Part shown: one piece after another, positions 1 through 47,697 of the stretch | Layout of the letters: the number at the start of each line of letters is the position of its first letter | How positions within the stretch are numbered: position 1 is the stretch's first letter | Assembly (NCBI GenBank): GCA_907165065.1 | Contig: OU015523.1 | Location: forward strand, 122,650,023 to 122,714,022 | Source: Caprimulgus europaeus | Lineage: Eukaryota; Chordata; Aves; Caprimulgiformes; Caprimulgidae | DNA length: 64,000 nucleotides | Reading direction: 5' to 3' | Notes under the pieces: generated by a model | What the model saw: the letters and a program-made list of their open reading frames with translations, nothing else | Databases searched by the model: none | Told to the model about the DNA's origin: nothing | Position numbers and translations under genes: made by a program

Positions 1-35403
<35,403 letters not shown>

Positions 35404-35928
35404 ATCTGAGGTAGTAGCTGTAGGACAGTCCTGCCGTAGCTTTGCTCTTTAGTGTCTACTTAGGAGTTATTTGTCTGCGCTTTGCTGGTTTTAGTGTTGT
35501 GCTTTGTTGGGTTTTTTGGGGTTTTGGGAGGGGGGGTTTCAAAAATATATATGATTCTTTTGAAGTATCTTATTCAACAGCTGCTCAAAGCTGCAGCAAA
35601 GCTGTCTAAAGATAGTAGTAGCCTTGTTGAGAGTTTTCCTAGCAAATTTATGAGTGTTATCACATTAATTCCTGAAAAACATACAGTATTGCTGTGTTTA
35701 CCTGCAGTGTATTATCGATCCACTGGATGTCAATGTGGACTGTGCCAGGAAGAGCCCAGTCTATGGTAAACACAGAGATAAAGCTGGAGTTCAAGCCTGG
35801 AAGAAACCAGATTGCTTATTGTTGCTTTCCTTTCATGCATATCTCCTGCCTAGTGTAATTTCATATCTCATGACATGAAACAGGATGCAGCTCTGTTACT
35901 CATCACAATGGTACCTACTGGTATGAGA

Positions 35929-35934
35929 AATAAA
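35929..35934 (+). promoter_or_regulatory. Possible polyadenylation signal for form 1
   Basis: AATAAA about 525 bases after the TAG at 35401, followed by a moderately GT-rich stretch (gatttggttgg). It is the first canonical hexamer I see after that stop. Confidence 0.4.
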
Positions 35935-36975
35935 AGTGGATTTAGGATGATTTGGTTGGAATTCAGAAGTTGTATGGAGTATATCAGCATGACTTGAGGT
36001 GCCTGATCAAATAAGTGCTACCAGACCAAGACTGGCATGCACATAGAGGGTCTGATGTCCTGTGAAAATGCTACATGGCTGAGTTTTTTAAATAGTAATT
36101 CTGAAAGCAGCAATAATGCTTCTACTCAGTGCCTCTGCACTAACTTATACTTAGCTTCCATTTCTTCAGAAAAAGGCAGAGGTGGGTGAAAGCCAAGAGT
36201 GCCTGGTTACAAACACCTAAGATACACCATATCAAGCTGATAGATTAATCTACAAACACTAAAGCTCCATTCAATTTTCTCACAAGTATAAAACCCAGCA
36301 GAGCACTTTTGGCTGTGTTACTCTTTCCCAACCACAACTTTCAAAGATCCAAGGCATGTTATTAGGCTGCTTTATCTCCCTTAAGAGATTTTTAGATTTT
36401 TGTCTAAGGTTGTCCCTATGTTAAGAGCTGGGCAGAAATTCCTCATTTAAAGAAAAAAATAAATAAATATGGGATACACTGTGAGGAGACCTGTGTAAGC
36501 ACTGCCATATGTGAACACACTGCTAAATAGAAGCTCCAAGGCCCAGAAGACCGCCCTGCTGATCTACACCTACTTCTCCAAGGCCAGAGACGAAGAGGAT
36601 CTCACATGGGTTAGCCTTGCTTGATGAAAACTGCACGTATCCTGATAGAAAAATATTTAGCACATACATCACCCACAGACCTGAACTTCTGCACTGAAGC
36701 CAGGCTGATTAGCAGTACATTATAGAGAACAGAAGGTCCTCATTAGCCCACTTGGCTCAATTCATGGGAAACAACAGAAAAATCAATAAGGCATTTATAC
36801 TTGGAGCTTTTCAACAACCCTACTTCAATCATTCTTGTGTGCATGAAGCTTTCAGTGGAGGCAATTATGTCCTCAACAACCACTTATTCCCAGGTGCCTC
36901 TTTGGTGGCTTAATGTTTCCAGCCAATCTTAGACATTTATGATGAGGGGATCATGCCATCAATAAGCTGCTTTTT

Positions 36976-37985
36976 CATAGAATCATAGAACAGTTTGTGT
37001 TAGAAGGGACCTTAAAGTTCCAACCCTCATGCCATGAGTAGGGACACCTTCCACTAGACCAGGTTGCTCAAAGCCTCATCCAATCTGGCCTTCAACACTT
37101 CCAGGGAGGAGCAGCCACAGCTTCTCTGGCCAACCTGGGACACTGTCTCACCACCCTCACACCAAACAATTTCTTCCTCACATCTCAGCTCCAGCTCCCC
37201 TCGTCCACTTTCAAGCCATCACCCCTTGTTCTTTCACTCCCTGCCCTTGGCCAAAGTCCTTCCACAGCTTTCTTGTAGTCCCCTTCAGTTACTGGAAGGC
37301 CACTATAAGGTCTCCCCAGAGCCTTCTCTTCTCCAGGCTCAACAGCCCCAACTCTCTCAGCCTGTCCTCACAGCAGAGCTGCTCCAGCCCTGGCATCATC
37401 CTCGTGGCCTCCTCTGCACTGGCTCCAGTAGCTCCATGTCCTTGTGCTGTTGGTGGCCCCAGCACTGGAGGCAGCACTGCAGGGGGGGTCTCAGGAGAGC
37501 GGAGCAGAGGGGCAGAATCCCCTCCCTGGCCCTGCTGCCCACGCTGCTCTGGGTGCAGCCCAGGACACGGTTATTGGCTCTGTGCTGCCAGCGCACGGTG
37601 CCACCTCATGTGGAGCTTCTGGTCCCCCAGCACCCCAAGTCCTTCTCTTCAGTACTAGTCTCAAGCCACTTATCACCCAGCCTGGATTTGTGCTTAGGAT
37701 TGTCCCAACCCAGGTGCAGGACCTTGCCCTTGGCCTTGTTGAACTCCATGAGGTTTGCACAGCCCCACCTCTCAGCCTGTCCAGGTCCCTCTGGATGCCA
37801 TCCCGTCCCTCCAGCGTGTCGACTGAACCACACAGCTTGGTGCCATCAGCAAACTTGCTGAGGGTGCATTCCATCCCACTGTTCATGTCACTGAAAAAGA
37901 TGTTGAACAGCACCAGTCCCAGTACTGACCCCTGAGGGACTCCACTCGTCACCAGTCTCCACTCAGACATCAAGCTGTGCACTCA
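36976..37985 (-). mobile_element. CR1 LINE fragment with dead reverse-transcriptase end
   Basis: About 1 kb, antisense to the gene: 3' tail at 36976, then 3' UTR, then the C-terminal part of the pol reading frame. On the minus strand near 37860-37960 one reads SGVPQGSVLG-VLFN and CTLSKFADGTKL. The reverse-transcriptase active site normally reads ADD; here the second Asp is Gly. Frames are broken further on. It belongs to a subfamily whose tail is shared with the copies at 51.1 and 63.0 kb. Confidence 0.93.
37491..37982 (-). pseudogene. CR1 pol remnant (reverse transcriptase, inactive)
   Basis: The open minus-strand frame contains the RT motif SGVPQGSVLGLVLFN followed by a mutated active site (FADGTK), and then runs out of homology after about 80 residues through a frameshift. 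It is LINE sequence, not a host gene. Confidence 0.85.
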
Positions 37986-39427
37986 GACATTCCTTGATAG
38001 CAATGAAGGAGCACTATACAAAGGTCTCGTATGTAACGATCTACAGTCCATTCATCCAGTTTGGTGCCATTAGTCTGGGACTGCAAGATGCTAACAGTTT
38101 CACAGGGTCCTTGCTGCAATAAGATAGGGATTCCCAACTCAGTACTTTTGAAGTACTTAACTGGCCTGGAGTCTAGAGGAAGGTCAAGACTCTTCCCCTC
38201 ATGCTCAGGAAGTGAATCCTTCAACCCTGAAAGAGTGACTGTGAACTCTGTTGTGCTTGGTGGACACCTGTTTTTGAAGAGAAGTTATGATTCTGGCTGG
38301 ATCTTGATAAACACATACAGAAAAGCATGAGGAACACCAAAGTTCCTGAAGATAAACCTCTTGGCTATACCACTGATGATCCTTACACTTTGTCCTGCAG
38401 TAGGATCTGTGATCTTAACATGGACCTACTAACCCACTCATGCAAGCTCAGAGCACTATAGTTGTCAGAGACACTTGTGCAAGGCTGTCAGATGAAACAG
38501 CAGCTGAAGACTAGGTAGGATAAACCATGGCATCTCAAATATTGGTAGACAGTATCCTCAAGAAGGTGAATCCCACCTCTAACATCTTACAGTGCTTCTG
38601 ATATGGAGAAAAGGATTTCTCTCTTTCCTTCAAGGTTTAGTAGAGAACTGTCCCATAGAGAGGTCAATGACTCCCTGTGATCCCTGGATTGATCTCACTT
38701 TAGACCCCATGCAAGTAAGTCAGAGTTCATAATGGAATTCAAAGGAGTGAGATTTCACCCCAATATGGTTGGCAGCTGCTGTATCCATGGTGCACAAATC
38801 TTAGTGTCACCTGTACTGCTTTTTTGCTGACCTTTAGACGTACAAGCATTCTGGTGTGTCCTGCATTGACAAAGGACCAGTCTGAGATCACCTGAAGCTT
38901 GATTTTTAAAACAAGGAAATTTCTTTTCCTTGTTTCCTTAGTGGACACAAACCAGTTATCATCTTCAACAGGGGCATCAGCTCTTTCTCATAGTGTTCAA
39001 TGAATGGACTGTCAGGGTGGATCTCCTCCACTAAGTAATCTCATTGAGTTTATATATTTGTGATATCTTAAGGTTCAGCAATTTGCCTTTAAATCCCTTT
39101 CCTGGGGTTTTTTTTGCCCTTCATTGTGCTTGGCTGCCCTTGGTCTCCCACTGAGTGTGAGAGTGAAGGGAACATGACATGTGCTGAATTTGGAGGTCCT
39201 GATTCTACTGTTCTTGCATCCAGATTTAATAGCCAGTTGTCAGGGAGAGGTAACTAGGCCATCAAACAACATCTAGAGAACCTTAAATTAAACAATAAAA
39301 TATAATTCTCTTGAATTATAACAAAAAAAATCATTAGACATGTAGGGCTACAGCACAGGGTGTCAGAGTGGCCAGCTCTGCATACCTGGTTCTGGTGCCA
39401 GTGCTATTAGTTGGCTTTGCTATGGTC

Positions 39428-39475
39428 TTATATATACTTTAAAGTGTATATATATATATGTGTATACTTTATATT
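39428..39475. repeat. TA-rich low-complexity stretch
   Basis: Short alternating TATATATATA with interruptions by CTTTAAAG and GTG. No other feature. Confidence 0.8.
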
Positions 39476-40294
39476 GAGTAGATACTTGAAAGGCAGCTCA
39501 TCTTATGCTGTCATTAAGGGCAGTTTAATTAGTCTACTAAACAATTCTATATTATTAAGTGGTCATTAGTGTGAATAGTCCTCAGACCTAGTAACATTCC
39601 TTCCCCTTCTTTCAAGATCTCTTATCTTCTTGTTGGGATCATTGCTTCATGTGGTCATTTTTATGTATATTTCTATTCTAAAGTAATTGCTTGTTCATTG
39701 TACACAATAATGGTGTGTACAATTTAAAACCATCTATGTCTGTGTATACATAGTCATTTCTCAACTATTTCTTTTTAAAATCTGTATAATCACAATATTT
39801 TTATTGGTTAGAATTCAGTTCTTTTCAGTTTACAACAGCTGGAATGATATTTTCTTCTATTATACACAGTAAATTTGATTTCATATGATGCTTATGTAGG
39901 ACAGGACAGCTACAGAGTTGAGATCTATAGGGAATCTCTTCTATTACCACCTAGGGGCTTTACGAGGCATGTGATGCACAGTTGGGAATGTTTTCATGAG
40001 CAGCTGAAGCCCTCTGGTTGTATTTATGTAAATGCAATTTACATTTGTAAAGTGAATATCCTTGGATGAAACCTCTATGTATCCTATTAACCCATGCAAC
40101 AGCTCCAGCAGTTGTATGGTCTACTGGGACCTCCACATCCCTGAAGTTGTATACCAACATCCCTCCTTGCCTGATGTTTCTTCAGGGTTTTGAGAACCTC
40201 TAATGTATCTGCTTTGACATAAAATGACACAAAACAAAAGGCTATTCCTTATCAAGAAGGGTTGTCAACAACTCCTCTCTTCTCTGTTTTACAG

Positions 40295-40427
40295 CCACGA
40301 CTGGCCAGAAGTGCTGACCAGGAAACTTGAATCTGACCTGAGGGGCACAAAGAGGACACTGACAACCTTTAAAGAGCTGGGGAGCATGAAGGAGGCTGCA
40401 ATAAGTATTGAAGAGGATGAAATCTGA
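40295..40427 (+). CDS. GUCY2D-like (GC-D): Candidate last exon, form 2: alternative acidic C-terminal tail
   Basis: Strong acceptor (pyrimidine tract tcctctcttctctgttttacag). It joins exon q in phase, skipping 35319-35403, and encodes HDWPEVLTRKLESDLRGTKR then 24 further residues ending EEDEI, TGA at 40425. The predicted receptor would have 1,075 residues in the window. The start (Gly, then Asp-Trp, then spaced aliphatics) resembles the post-IKPG tail of rodent GC-D as I remember it, but I cannot align it here. A polyadenylation signal with a GT-rich element lies about 400 bases downstream. The alternative is a chance open frame behind a good acceptor. Confidence 0.55.
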
Positions 40428-40832
40428 GAAGAGCACAGCAAAGAACTAGTAAGATCAAGATGGACACCTTGAAGCCAACCCAGCAGAGGAGCTCACACCC
40501 TCCATTTAATTCCCTTCCAGCCAAAAGCAGTATAATTGATGAAGCCTCTTAGCTCTTGCAGAGGGTGAACCTGAGCAGACAGATGAGTCCTGACCATCAT
40601 CTCTTGTGAAACTGGGCACCAGCTCAGAGCTGTATGTGTGCATTTTCGGCAGAGATCCGTTGGGGAGGAAAGTGATGGTGACGGCAGTGCCAGCTCTTCA
40701 TCAGCATCTGTCACAAAGATGAGCCCAAGGAATATTTTAGCTAGGTCTGTGTGGCAGCACAAACACCTCCAGCTGCACTTGGGCCTGGATTTGATCAGTA
40801 ATCTAAGTGTTAAAATGGTTTAACTGTTTTGC

Positions 40833-40838
40833 ATTAAA
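40833..40838 (+). promoter_or_regulatory. Possible polyadenylation signal for form 2
   Basis: ATTAAA, the commonest variant hexamer, about 405 bases after the TGA at 40425. It is followed at once by ggttgtgttgttattgttgt, a typical downstream GU-rich element. The pair supports transcript ends near 40855. Confidence 0.5.
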
Positions 40839-40979
40839 TAGGTTGTGTTGTTATTGTTGTAGGAAACTCTAGTTTCATGAAAAGTCAGTGCAATTCAGAA
40901 GAAAATGTTTTTGACAACAACAAAAACTCTGTTACTCCCCCACAAGGGGAAATTCTGAATCAAAATGTTTTGTTCCTTT

Positions 40980-41019
40980 ATGTCAATTTAAGCTGAAACA
41001 TTTTCTTTTAAATTGACAT
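40980..41019. repeat. Inverted repeat, 11-bp arms
   Basis: ATGTCAATTTA at 40980-40990 is complemented exactly by TAAATTGACAT at 41009-41019, with an overlapping second pair AGCTGAAA (40991-40998) and TTTCAGCT (41019-41026). The surrounding 300 bases repeat AAAATGTTT/AAACATTTT and CATTTT motifs. It may be a decayed non-autonomous element; unproven. Confidence 0.6.
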
Positions 41020-41661
41020 TTCAGCTGCAAATGCCATTTTAATGCCATTTTCAAACTGAAATCAGAGTTTTGAAATGAAACAGTTTGGTATGAATCAATA
41101 TTTGTTTCCAAATGCCAAAATGTGATTCTGCTCAAAATGTCAAAATATGTCAGCTTCACAGTACCAGATCTAAACTGGAAGAACATTTTGTTTTGCTTTA
41201 GACACACACATATAACATATCTAAAACATTTTATACTTTTCATCCCAAAGCAGGATGAAAACAGAATGCCAAGATATTGGAAAACTGAGATGCAGAGAAT
41301 GACGTTCTCCGGTTCCTTTAGCTGAGTGATATTATAATAAGACATGAATTTTCTTTCCTGCAAAAGTGGGGCTGAGGGAATGAGAAGTACAACACTTAGG
41401 CAGTGGAAAGCCTAAAACACATCACTATTTTTCCTTCCCAATCTCCAAGAGATCTCAAAGGCACTTGTCTTCAAAGTAAGCCTCCTCTTTCTGCAAAAGG
41501 CTTGTAGGCACTTCCCACTGAGCACACTTCATCAAGGTCAAGTAATTTTGTTGTTGGCCACTTCTTCTTCCAGGTTTTTTACTCCTGTTCAACATCTGAT
41601 TTCTAACAGACTTCTGGGAATTGTTCTCTCTTCTGCAAGGCTGAAGAGAACAGCAGAAATA

Positions 41662-41680
41662 GTAATTTTATCAAAATTAC
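41662..41680. repeat. Short perfect palindrome
   Basis: GTAATTTT - ATC - AAAATTAC, 8-bp arms with a 3-base loop. Likely chance in AT-rich DNA. Confidence 0.6.
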
Positions 41681-44600
41681 CACTGGAATGTGCTTATTGA
41701 GAACACGAAGACTTTCCTCAAGCTTATTTTGAACCCTTCTCATCAGAGGAACCAGAGCATATTTTTATCTTTTTCTTTGGTTATTGCAAATATCTTTATG
41801 AAATGAGGCAAGCCAGACTCCACAAAACTAAGGAAGATTTTATTTTCTCAACTAATTCACTGTAACATGTATAAAACATGTCCTGTCAGAGTGAGAGCTG
41901 TTTGGGGTATAAACATCTGAAAAGTGAAAATGGAAGGAAAATTCATTAATGTTCTTTAATAATGAGATTTTACTCTGTGGCACTTGGTTTTGTAACAGGA
42001 GTTTTTGCTCATTTTGAGATGGGTGTTGATATTCCAGGTGGGACCAAATGGATCTTGAAAGACATTTCTCTCATCTGGCTCATACAACACCTGAGCTGTC
42101 AAACAGGGCTTAGGAAAGCTTCCTCCTTCTGCACAGTGCTCATCTCTGCAAATTAATTCTGGAATAAAGTCCTATGAAAGAGGTAGGGGTCAGGCAATTC
42201 TGTCTAAGTATACCTCAATATACATTTAAAGGGAGGGATGTAATCTGGATTGTGTGTTTAAAATCAAATAATTTCTGCAGAATTCATGTCTTTTCCATTA
42301 TTTCCCCGTGTTAAAAACATTGATCAGTGTTGTTCTATTATGTAGTGGTGTAGCTTCAATCAACCTGACCTTATCTGTGATACAATTCAGCTGCCTAAAC
42401 ACGGGTGCTTAATGCCATTAGGATGCCCTAGAGTACCTACAACATCCAGACAGAGCTGATAAAGAAGACACAGGACCAGATCTTTTTGCAATGGCAGCTG
42501 GAAGCCAGACAGCAGACACTAAGATCTTAAATAATACTATACAGGTATATTTAGTGAGATACACCTTTAAAGTTGGGTGTCTCAATCAGAAAGTGAATCC
42601 TATCCTAGAAATCTGCATTCAGATGGATGAACCACGTCCTAAAAGTGCTGCCCATCCACTCTGAGAAGAGGAGCTGTACTGATCAGCTGAGATGGAGAAA
42701 CCTACATCAACGAGGACTAAAGTCAAGTTGGATGAACCTCACTCCCACATAAGTATCATCACCGGTTCGGAGGAGGTGTTGGACTCCCTGACCTTTTCCC
42801 TGGGTCTGGAAACTCTGCCGCTTGGCTTGTCTAGACGTGTTAACCCTCTCTGAAACCTTTGTTCTTTCCAGCACACCAGCAAAATGGATGTAACTGAAGA
42901 TATGTATGAGCAGAGAACATAAAACCTGTGAAGTGACGTTCCCCTGAAAAACTTCTTATTGATCTATTTAGCTGGTAATGTGACAGTGAGCAGGAGGGAT
43001 GATGACCTTCTATTTCTGCTTTATATCAAATTAAACATTTATAAGTGCATGAAGAAAAAACACCACCACCACTTCAATCTACCACTATGCATACATTATC
43101 CCTTTCAACATCTACATATATGTACAGGTACATAATTATTTGACTTGAGGGGTACTCACTTTTTTATTTCTTACTTATCCACTAAGAAATAATATTTTGG
43201 GTATGTGTTTTTGTTAGTCCAAGAAGAGAAAATTTTAAGAAAATGTTGGGTAGTCAAAACCTGATTTTTCCAGCTCAAGACCATTTGAACAAGAGGATTT
43301 CAATCTGCCCTTCTGCACACAGTTTTTGGATTCTTTCTTCAGCCTGTAGTCTCCTAAAATAAACAACATTCTTTGAATTTATTTTAAAAAATAAAGTAGT
43401 AAATCTGTGGGAAAGGGTAGCAGAGAAGCAAAGTTCTGATCACTGACGACTTCAGTAATCCCAGGATAATTCTCAATTCTCTTTGAAGCCAGTGGTATTT
43501 TTTTCCTCTTAATTTCAACAGGAAGAAGCCAAGGACTCATCCTCAAGTGTGATAACCTCTGCTGTTAGAAAGCCATAAAATATATTTATATTTTCCTGGC
43601 ATTGTTCTATTTAGACAGGTTTAGGTTTACTCATGAGATTTCTTCCCATACTAACTGTGATTGCTGTATCAGCCTCTTTTCTTATTATTTTGCTCCTAAA
43701 ACTAGCTTTTGGATGTTGTAATGAGGAAGATGGGGGCTGGAAGCAGCAAATGTGAACTTTGTAGCTCCGCAGCAGACTTCTCAGGTGATTGTGGACAAGT
43801 CACTTGGTGGATTTCTCGGATAGTGAAGTGCACACTCTAGAAAACACTATCAACAAGAACCTACCATGAGATTGCCAGAGGTTTTTGCCACTAATGTTAT
43901 AGGGTGAATTTTAATGTAATCATGCAAACCTGCTGACAGCTGTAGAAGATGTATTTATGCACAATATACACTGTCTGAATATAGTTCATATTTCATACAG
44001 TATTTTTAACAGTGAATTAAAACCAAATGCCAATAAAGATCCTTGGAGACCTATCCCTCCACCTGAAAGTCTTGTCTTGTTTGTATATTTACCTTCATCT
44101 CAGCTTGTTTTCCAGCTCTCAGTGCAGATAAGGTACCTGTGGAGACCTCTGTTCACATATTTACTCCATTATTCAGTAATTTAGAGACAGATTCCAAAAA
44201 GATCTCAAAATATGTAAACCAGCAGCAGGACAGTCAGGCAGGGGAGGTATGAGGATATGCAGAAGAACCCAAGGTAGGTATGGAGCAGCCACAGCATGGA
44301 TGTGTGTCAAAACAGCTGCAAAGACCTATGTCTGGAAAGTTTCCCATGACAGGGGATACCAAAGTGAGGAGGGGGCAATACCACTCCCCACAGCACATTT
44401 CTCACTGGAAAATATCAAGGTGCTTCTCTGGAGTTAGGGACCACAGCCAGGTGAAGGCAAGAAAAGGGCTGAGGCTAAGTCTTCTGCAGCATTGCCCCTC
44501 TTTGAACTCATGAAACTATGTTGTCTCTGTCCTGACATCCTCATGCAAAAACATCAGCACCTCCACCTTCCCTGAAGCTCTGGTTATTTACCTTGGCATT

Positions 44601-47229
44601 GTAGAGGTGTGTCCTTCAGTGGTAAGGTCAGGGACAGCTTCACGGTCACTATAGAAGAAGCACTCCCTTCTATAAAACTGTCTGTCCTCACACCACCAAT
44701 GGATTTGTCCCTTTGTTGAATGCATGGGAGACATCAGGGCAATCTGCTCTCTTCTGTCCATGCAACTGAGAACAGAGTATGGCAAGGTCCTGTGCACAGG
44801 CAAACCCTTACCCCTACTTCACCCACTTAGTTACAGACCATAACAGTGGTCATCAGCTGGATGCAAGTCCATGGGCGTCACTGGTGAAGGTGGGCTAAGG
44901 ATTTCCTACTGCTGTAGTCACACATTCTTTCATTCCCCTTCAGTCATGCCACAAGTTTATAGTCTGATTCTCATCACTCACCTCATTCATATCAAAAATA
45001 ATTGCTTGAATAAAAGAATAGGTGGGAGAAAGCAGAGGAACCACAACTCTTCACATTCACACAGAAGACATGTGAAATGGTGGCCCCAGATAAAGCTCTT
45101 GCAGGCAAAATTCAGCCTGATGAAGAGCAATGGGATTGCTGTGTCAGCTTGTGGGGACAGCACAGTAGGATACAAAGAGCTTGATATAAGGGGAGGTTGG
45201 GTTAGCACGCAGGGTTGGAACAGACCTCCCAAAATGTACTGAAAGCCATTGCATTCAGGAGGATTTCCAGACCCTAGGTCATTGCAATCTTCTCCTCCAG
45301 CTTTCTGCAGCTGGTGGGTGAGCAGAAGCACACAAGGTTCCTGGACCAGTGACTGGTGAGACAGACAGGCAGGTGAAGCTTTTCAGCATTCATCCCACAC
45401 CATGGTACTCCCAATTCCTCTTGCAGTGACCACAGAGGAGGGTTCCTGAGCTGATGAAACCAGCTCCATGTTCTGTGCCGTGTAAGAAGCACCTAACACT
45501 TTTCCTCTGATGCTCTTTACTTTACAGCTGTTGGTATTAAATTTCATTCATCTTCCTTTGCCTCATTCACTAGAGTTCTTCACAGTCCTCCCCAAGCCTG
45601 ACTTCATGAGATCTACAGATGTCAGTGTCCCTTGGTTCTCCTTCCTTCCTTGACCAACATCTCTAAGCACCTCTAAATTTTACTAAACAGCACAGAACCC
45701 AGGGGGGACTGCAAGGACCACCCACAAAAGTTGTTACACAATGAATCCTCATCATGCCATTCTCCTTTTTGCTTCCTACCTCCACATCACTCTTGATCCA
45801 TTACATTTGCCCTTCACTTGGTCATTACTTGGTGCAATGCAGTCTCCTTTCCTGCATGCGACCTGTTTAGAATCTCCTGAAGAAAAATTTTATCAGCTGT
45901 TTCTTTTTTATTGACTGCTTTCCTTGACATATTAAAATAATTTTATTTGAAGGAAATAAATGCCCCTTTTACCACTATCTCTTCTCATCTTAGGGCTGTC
46001 CAGGAGCCAACCTAAATAGTACAAACTGCAGGCACAGTTAAAAAAAACCTGTACAACACACTCTGAAAATAAATACACTAATTTTCACAAAGCTAAATGT
46101 CTGAGACATTTTTTCATTAACACATGCAGAGAAGCTCAGGGAAAGTCAATATAGGGCCAAGGACCAAAGCTGAAATACGTTATATCTACATAGGTCTGAT
46201 GTCCAAATGAAAACCACAATACGATGCATGAAATTCCAGTTGGTCCTGAACAGAAGGCTTTTATTAGTGTTGAAGCTTTTTTTTGCTATTGTTGTTAGAG
46301 TTTGCCAAGTTGCAAATGTTCTGAAGTTTTCAAATGGAAAATGGTCTGGTTTTCTAACAGTTTGTTTGCCAGAGAGCTCAGCTGCCCGTCTGCTGGGTTA
46401 TCTCAGTTACTGCTTCCAGCCTCTCGCTGCAAAGCAACTCTGGAGGCAGATGTCTCAGATCCAACCTCCACATCCAATTTCCTTCTTTATTTATTTTTTC
46501 ATTCAAAAGCTGGAACTGAAATTACATTTCAAAATATTGAAATCCTGCAGGAAACTGACTGACCTTTCTCCATGCTAGTCAGAAAACTGTGGGCAGGAAG
46601 AGAAGGCAGCAAACAGACTCTGCATGGCTGAAGCTCCAGTCTTGAGCTCTTTGCTCACCAGGAGCAGTACCCTGTCCTAACGTTGTGTAGCACAGAATAA
46701 TATCTGGTGACAGATGTACTTCAATTAACTTCTTTAATAACCAGAGCTTATGGAATATTTCTTCTGCTGTAGTGCCAGAGGGTTTAACCATTTATGAGAG
46801 TCTAGTGGTGTAGAAAGTCCTTACGCCTCTCTGCATGTGAGCTTTGCTCTGGTACGTTATTGCTTTAAAGAACAAACCTGAAAATTGTTAATTTGAATTG
46901 TGAATTTAAAACCTGATTTTAGAGGAAGTTCAGGTTTGGCTCTGAACGTGCTTTTTGTGACTCAGGGCTGTTTGCAATAAGAAAGCGTCACAGGAACAGA
47001 GTACTTTGCCAATCCTTGTTTTGAGCCGTCTGTGAAATCTTGGCACGGTGTCCCAAGAAAGCAGTGTGGAAAGAAAGCTTTTGTTTAACCTACTTGTGTG
47101 GGCTCCCTGCAGAGGTGATTATCTGCCTGCCCAAATCTGCAACTCTAGCTCCCCAAACACCATCAACACATAGAAAGCACCGGAGGGAATAATCACAGGT
47201 TGTTATCCAAATAAAGTGCCAAAGTTTAT

Positions 47230-47697
47230 TCATGGAGGGATGTCATCGAGGTTCTGGTTGACTGCACCTGTCAGGATTGCAGCACACTCAGGACAAGAGG
47301 GAAATATGACCCAATATTCATGGTGGGTCCAAGCCTCTGGTGCAATCTGCAGGGGGACCCAGCCAATGCTGCTTCTTGGGTTATGGAGGGAAGGGATCAG
47401 TCTGAAAACTTTTTCCTCTTTACTTCTACTGCTGCAGCTTTGTCCTGGTGGCTGAGCACTGGGAAGAGTGCAGAGTGTCCACCACCGGTGTGTGTGGAAC
47501 TGTACAGGAGATATGAGGCCAGGTGAGGTTAGAAGACAAAGGTCTTCATAAACCTGCATTGGTTGTATGTTCAGGCACTGTTGTCCACATGTTCCCAGCC
47601 AGCAGAAGATGGGCAGGTGGAAAGGAACCGAGTGAAGAGAGGAGAGTCCTCCGACTGGTGGGACAGTAGGTTTCACATCCTGACAGATCTCCAGCAA
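47230..47697 (-). other. 155-codon minus-strand open frame, unrecognised
   Basis: The longest non-repeat frame in the intergenic part. It ends ILTGAVNQNLDDIPP and contains several Cys, Pro and Trp residues. I recognise no domain or family. No promoter or splice context was identified. It could be a decayed processed copy, part of an unknown repeat, or chance. Confidence 0.2.

Larger units (their letters stand above)
35404..40294 (+). other. 3' UTR of form 1 and interval between the two last exons
   Basis: The first part would be the form-1 3' UTR. The interval includes a 1-kb antisense CR1 copy and a short TA-rich stretch at about 39428-39475. No further exon is recognised. Confidence 0.7.

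Noticed and set aside
37064-37935. Plus-strand frames of 265 and 163 codons
   Set aside because: They are the antisense of a CR1 LINE copy; the Pro/Leu/Ser-rich translation is an artefact.
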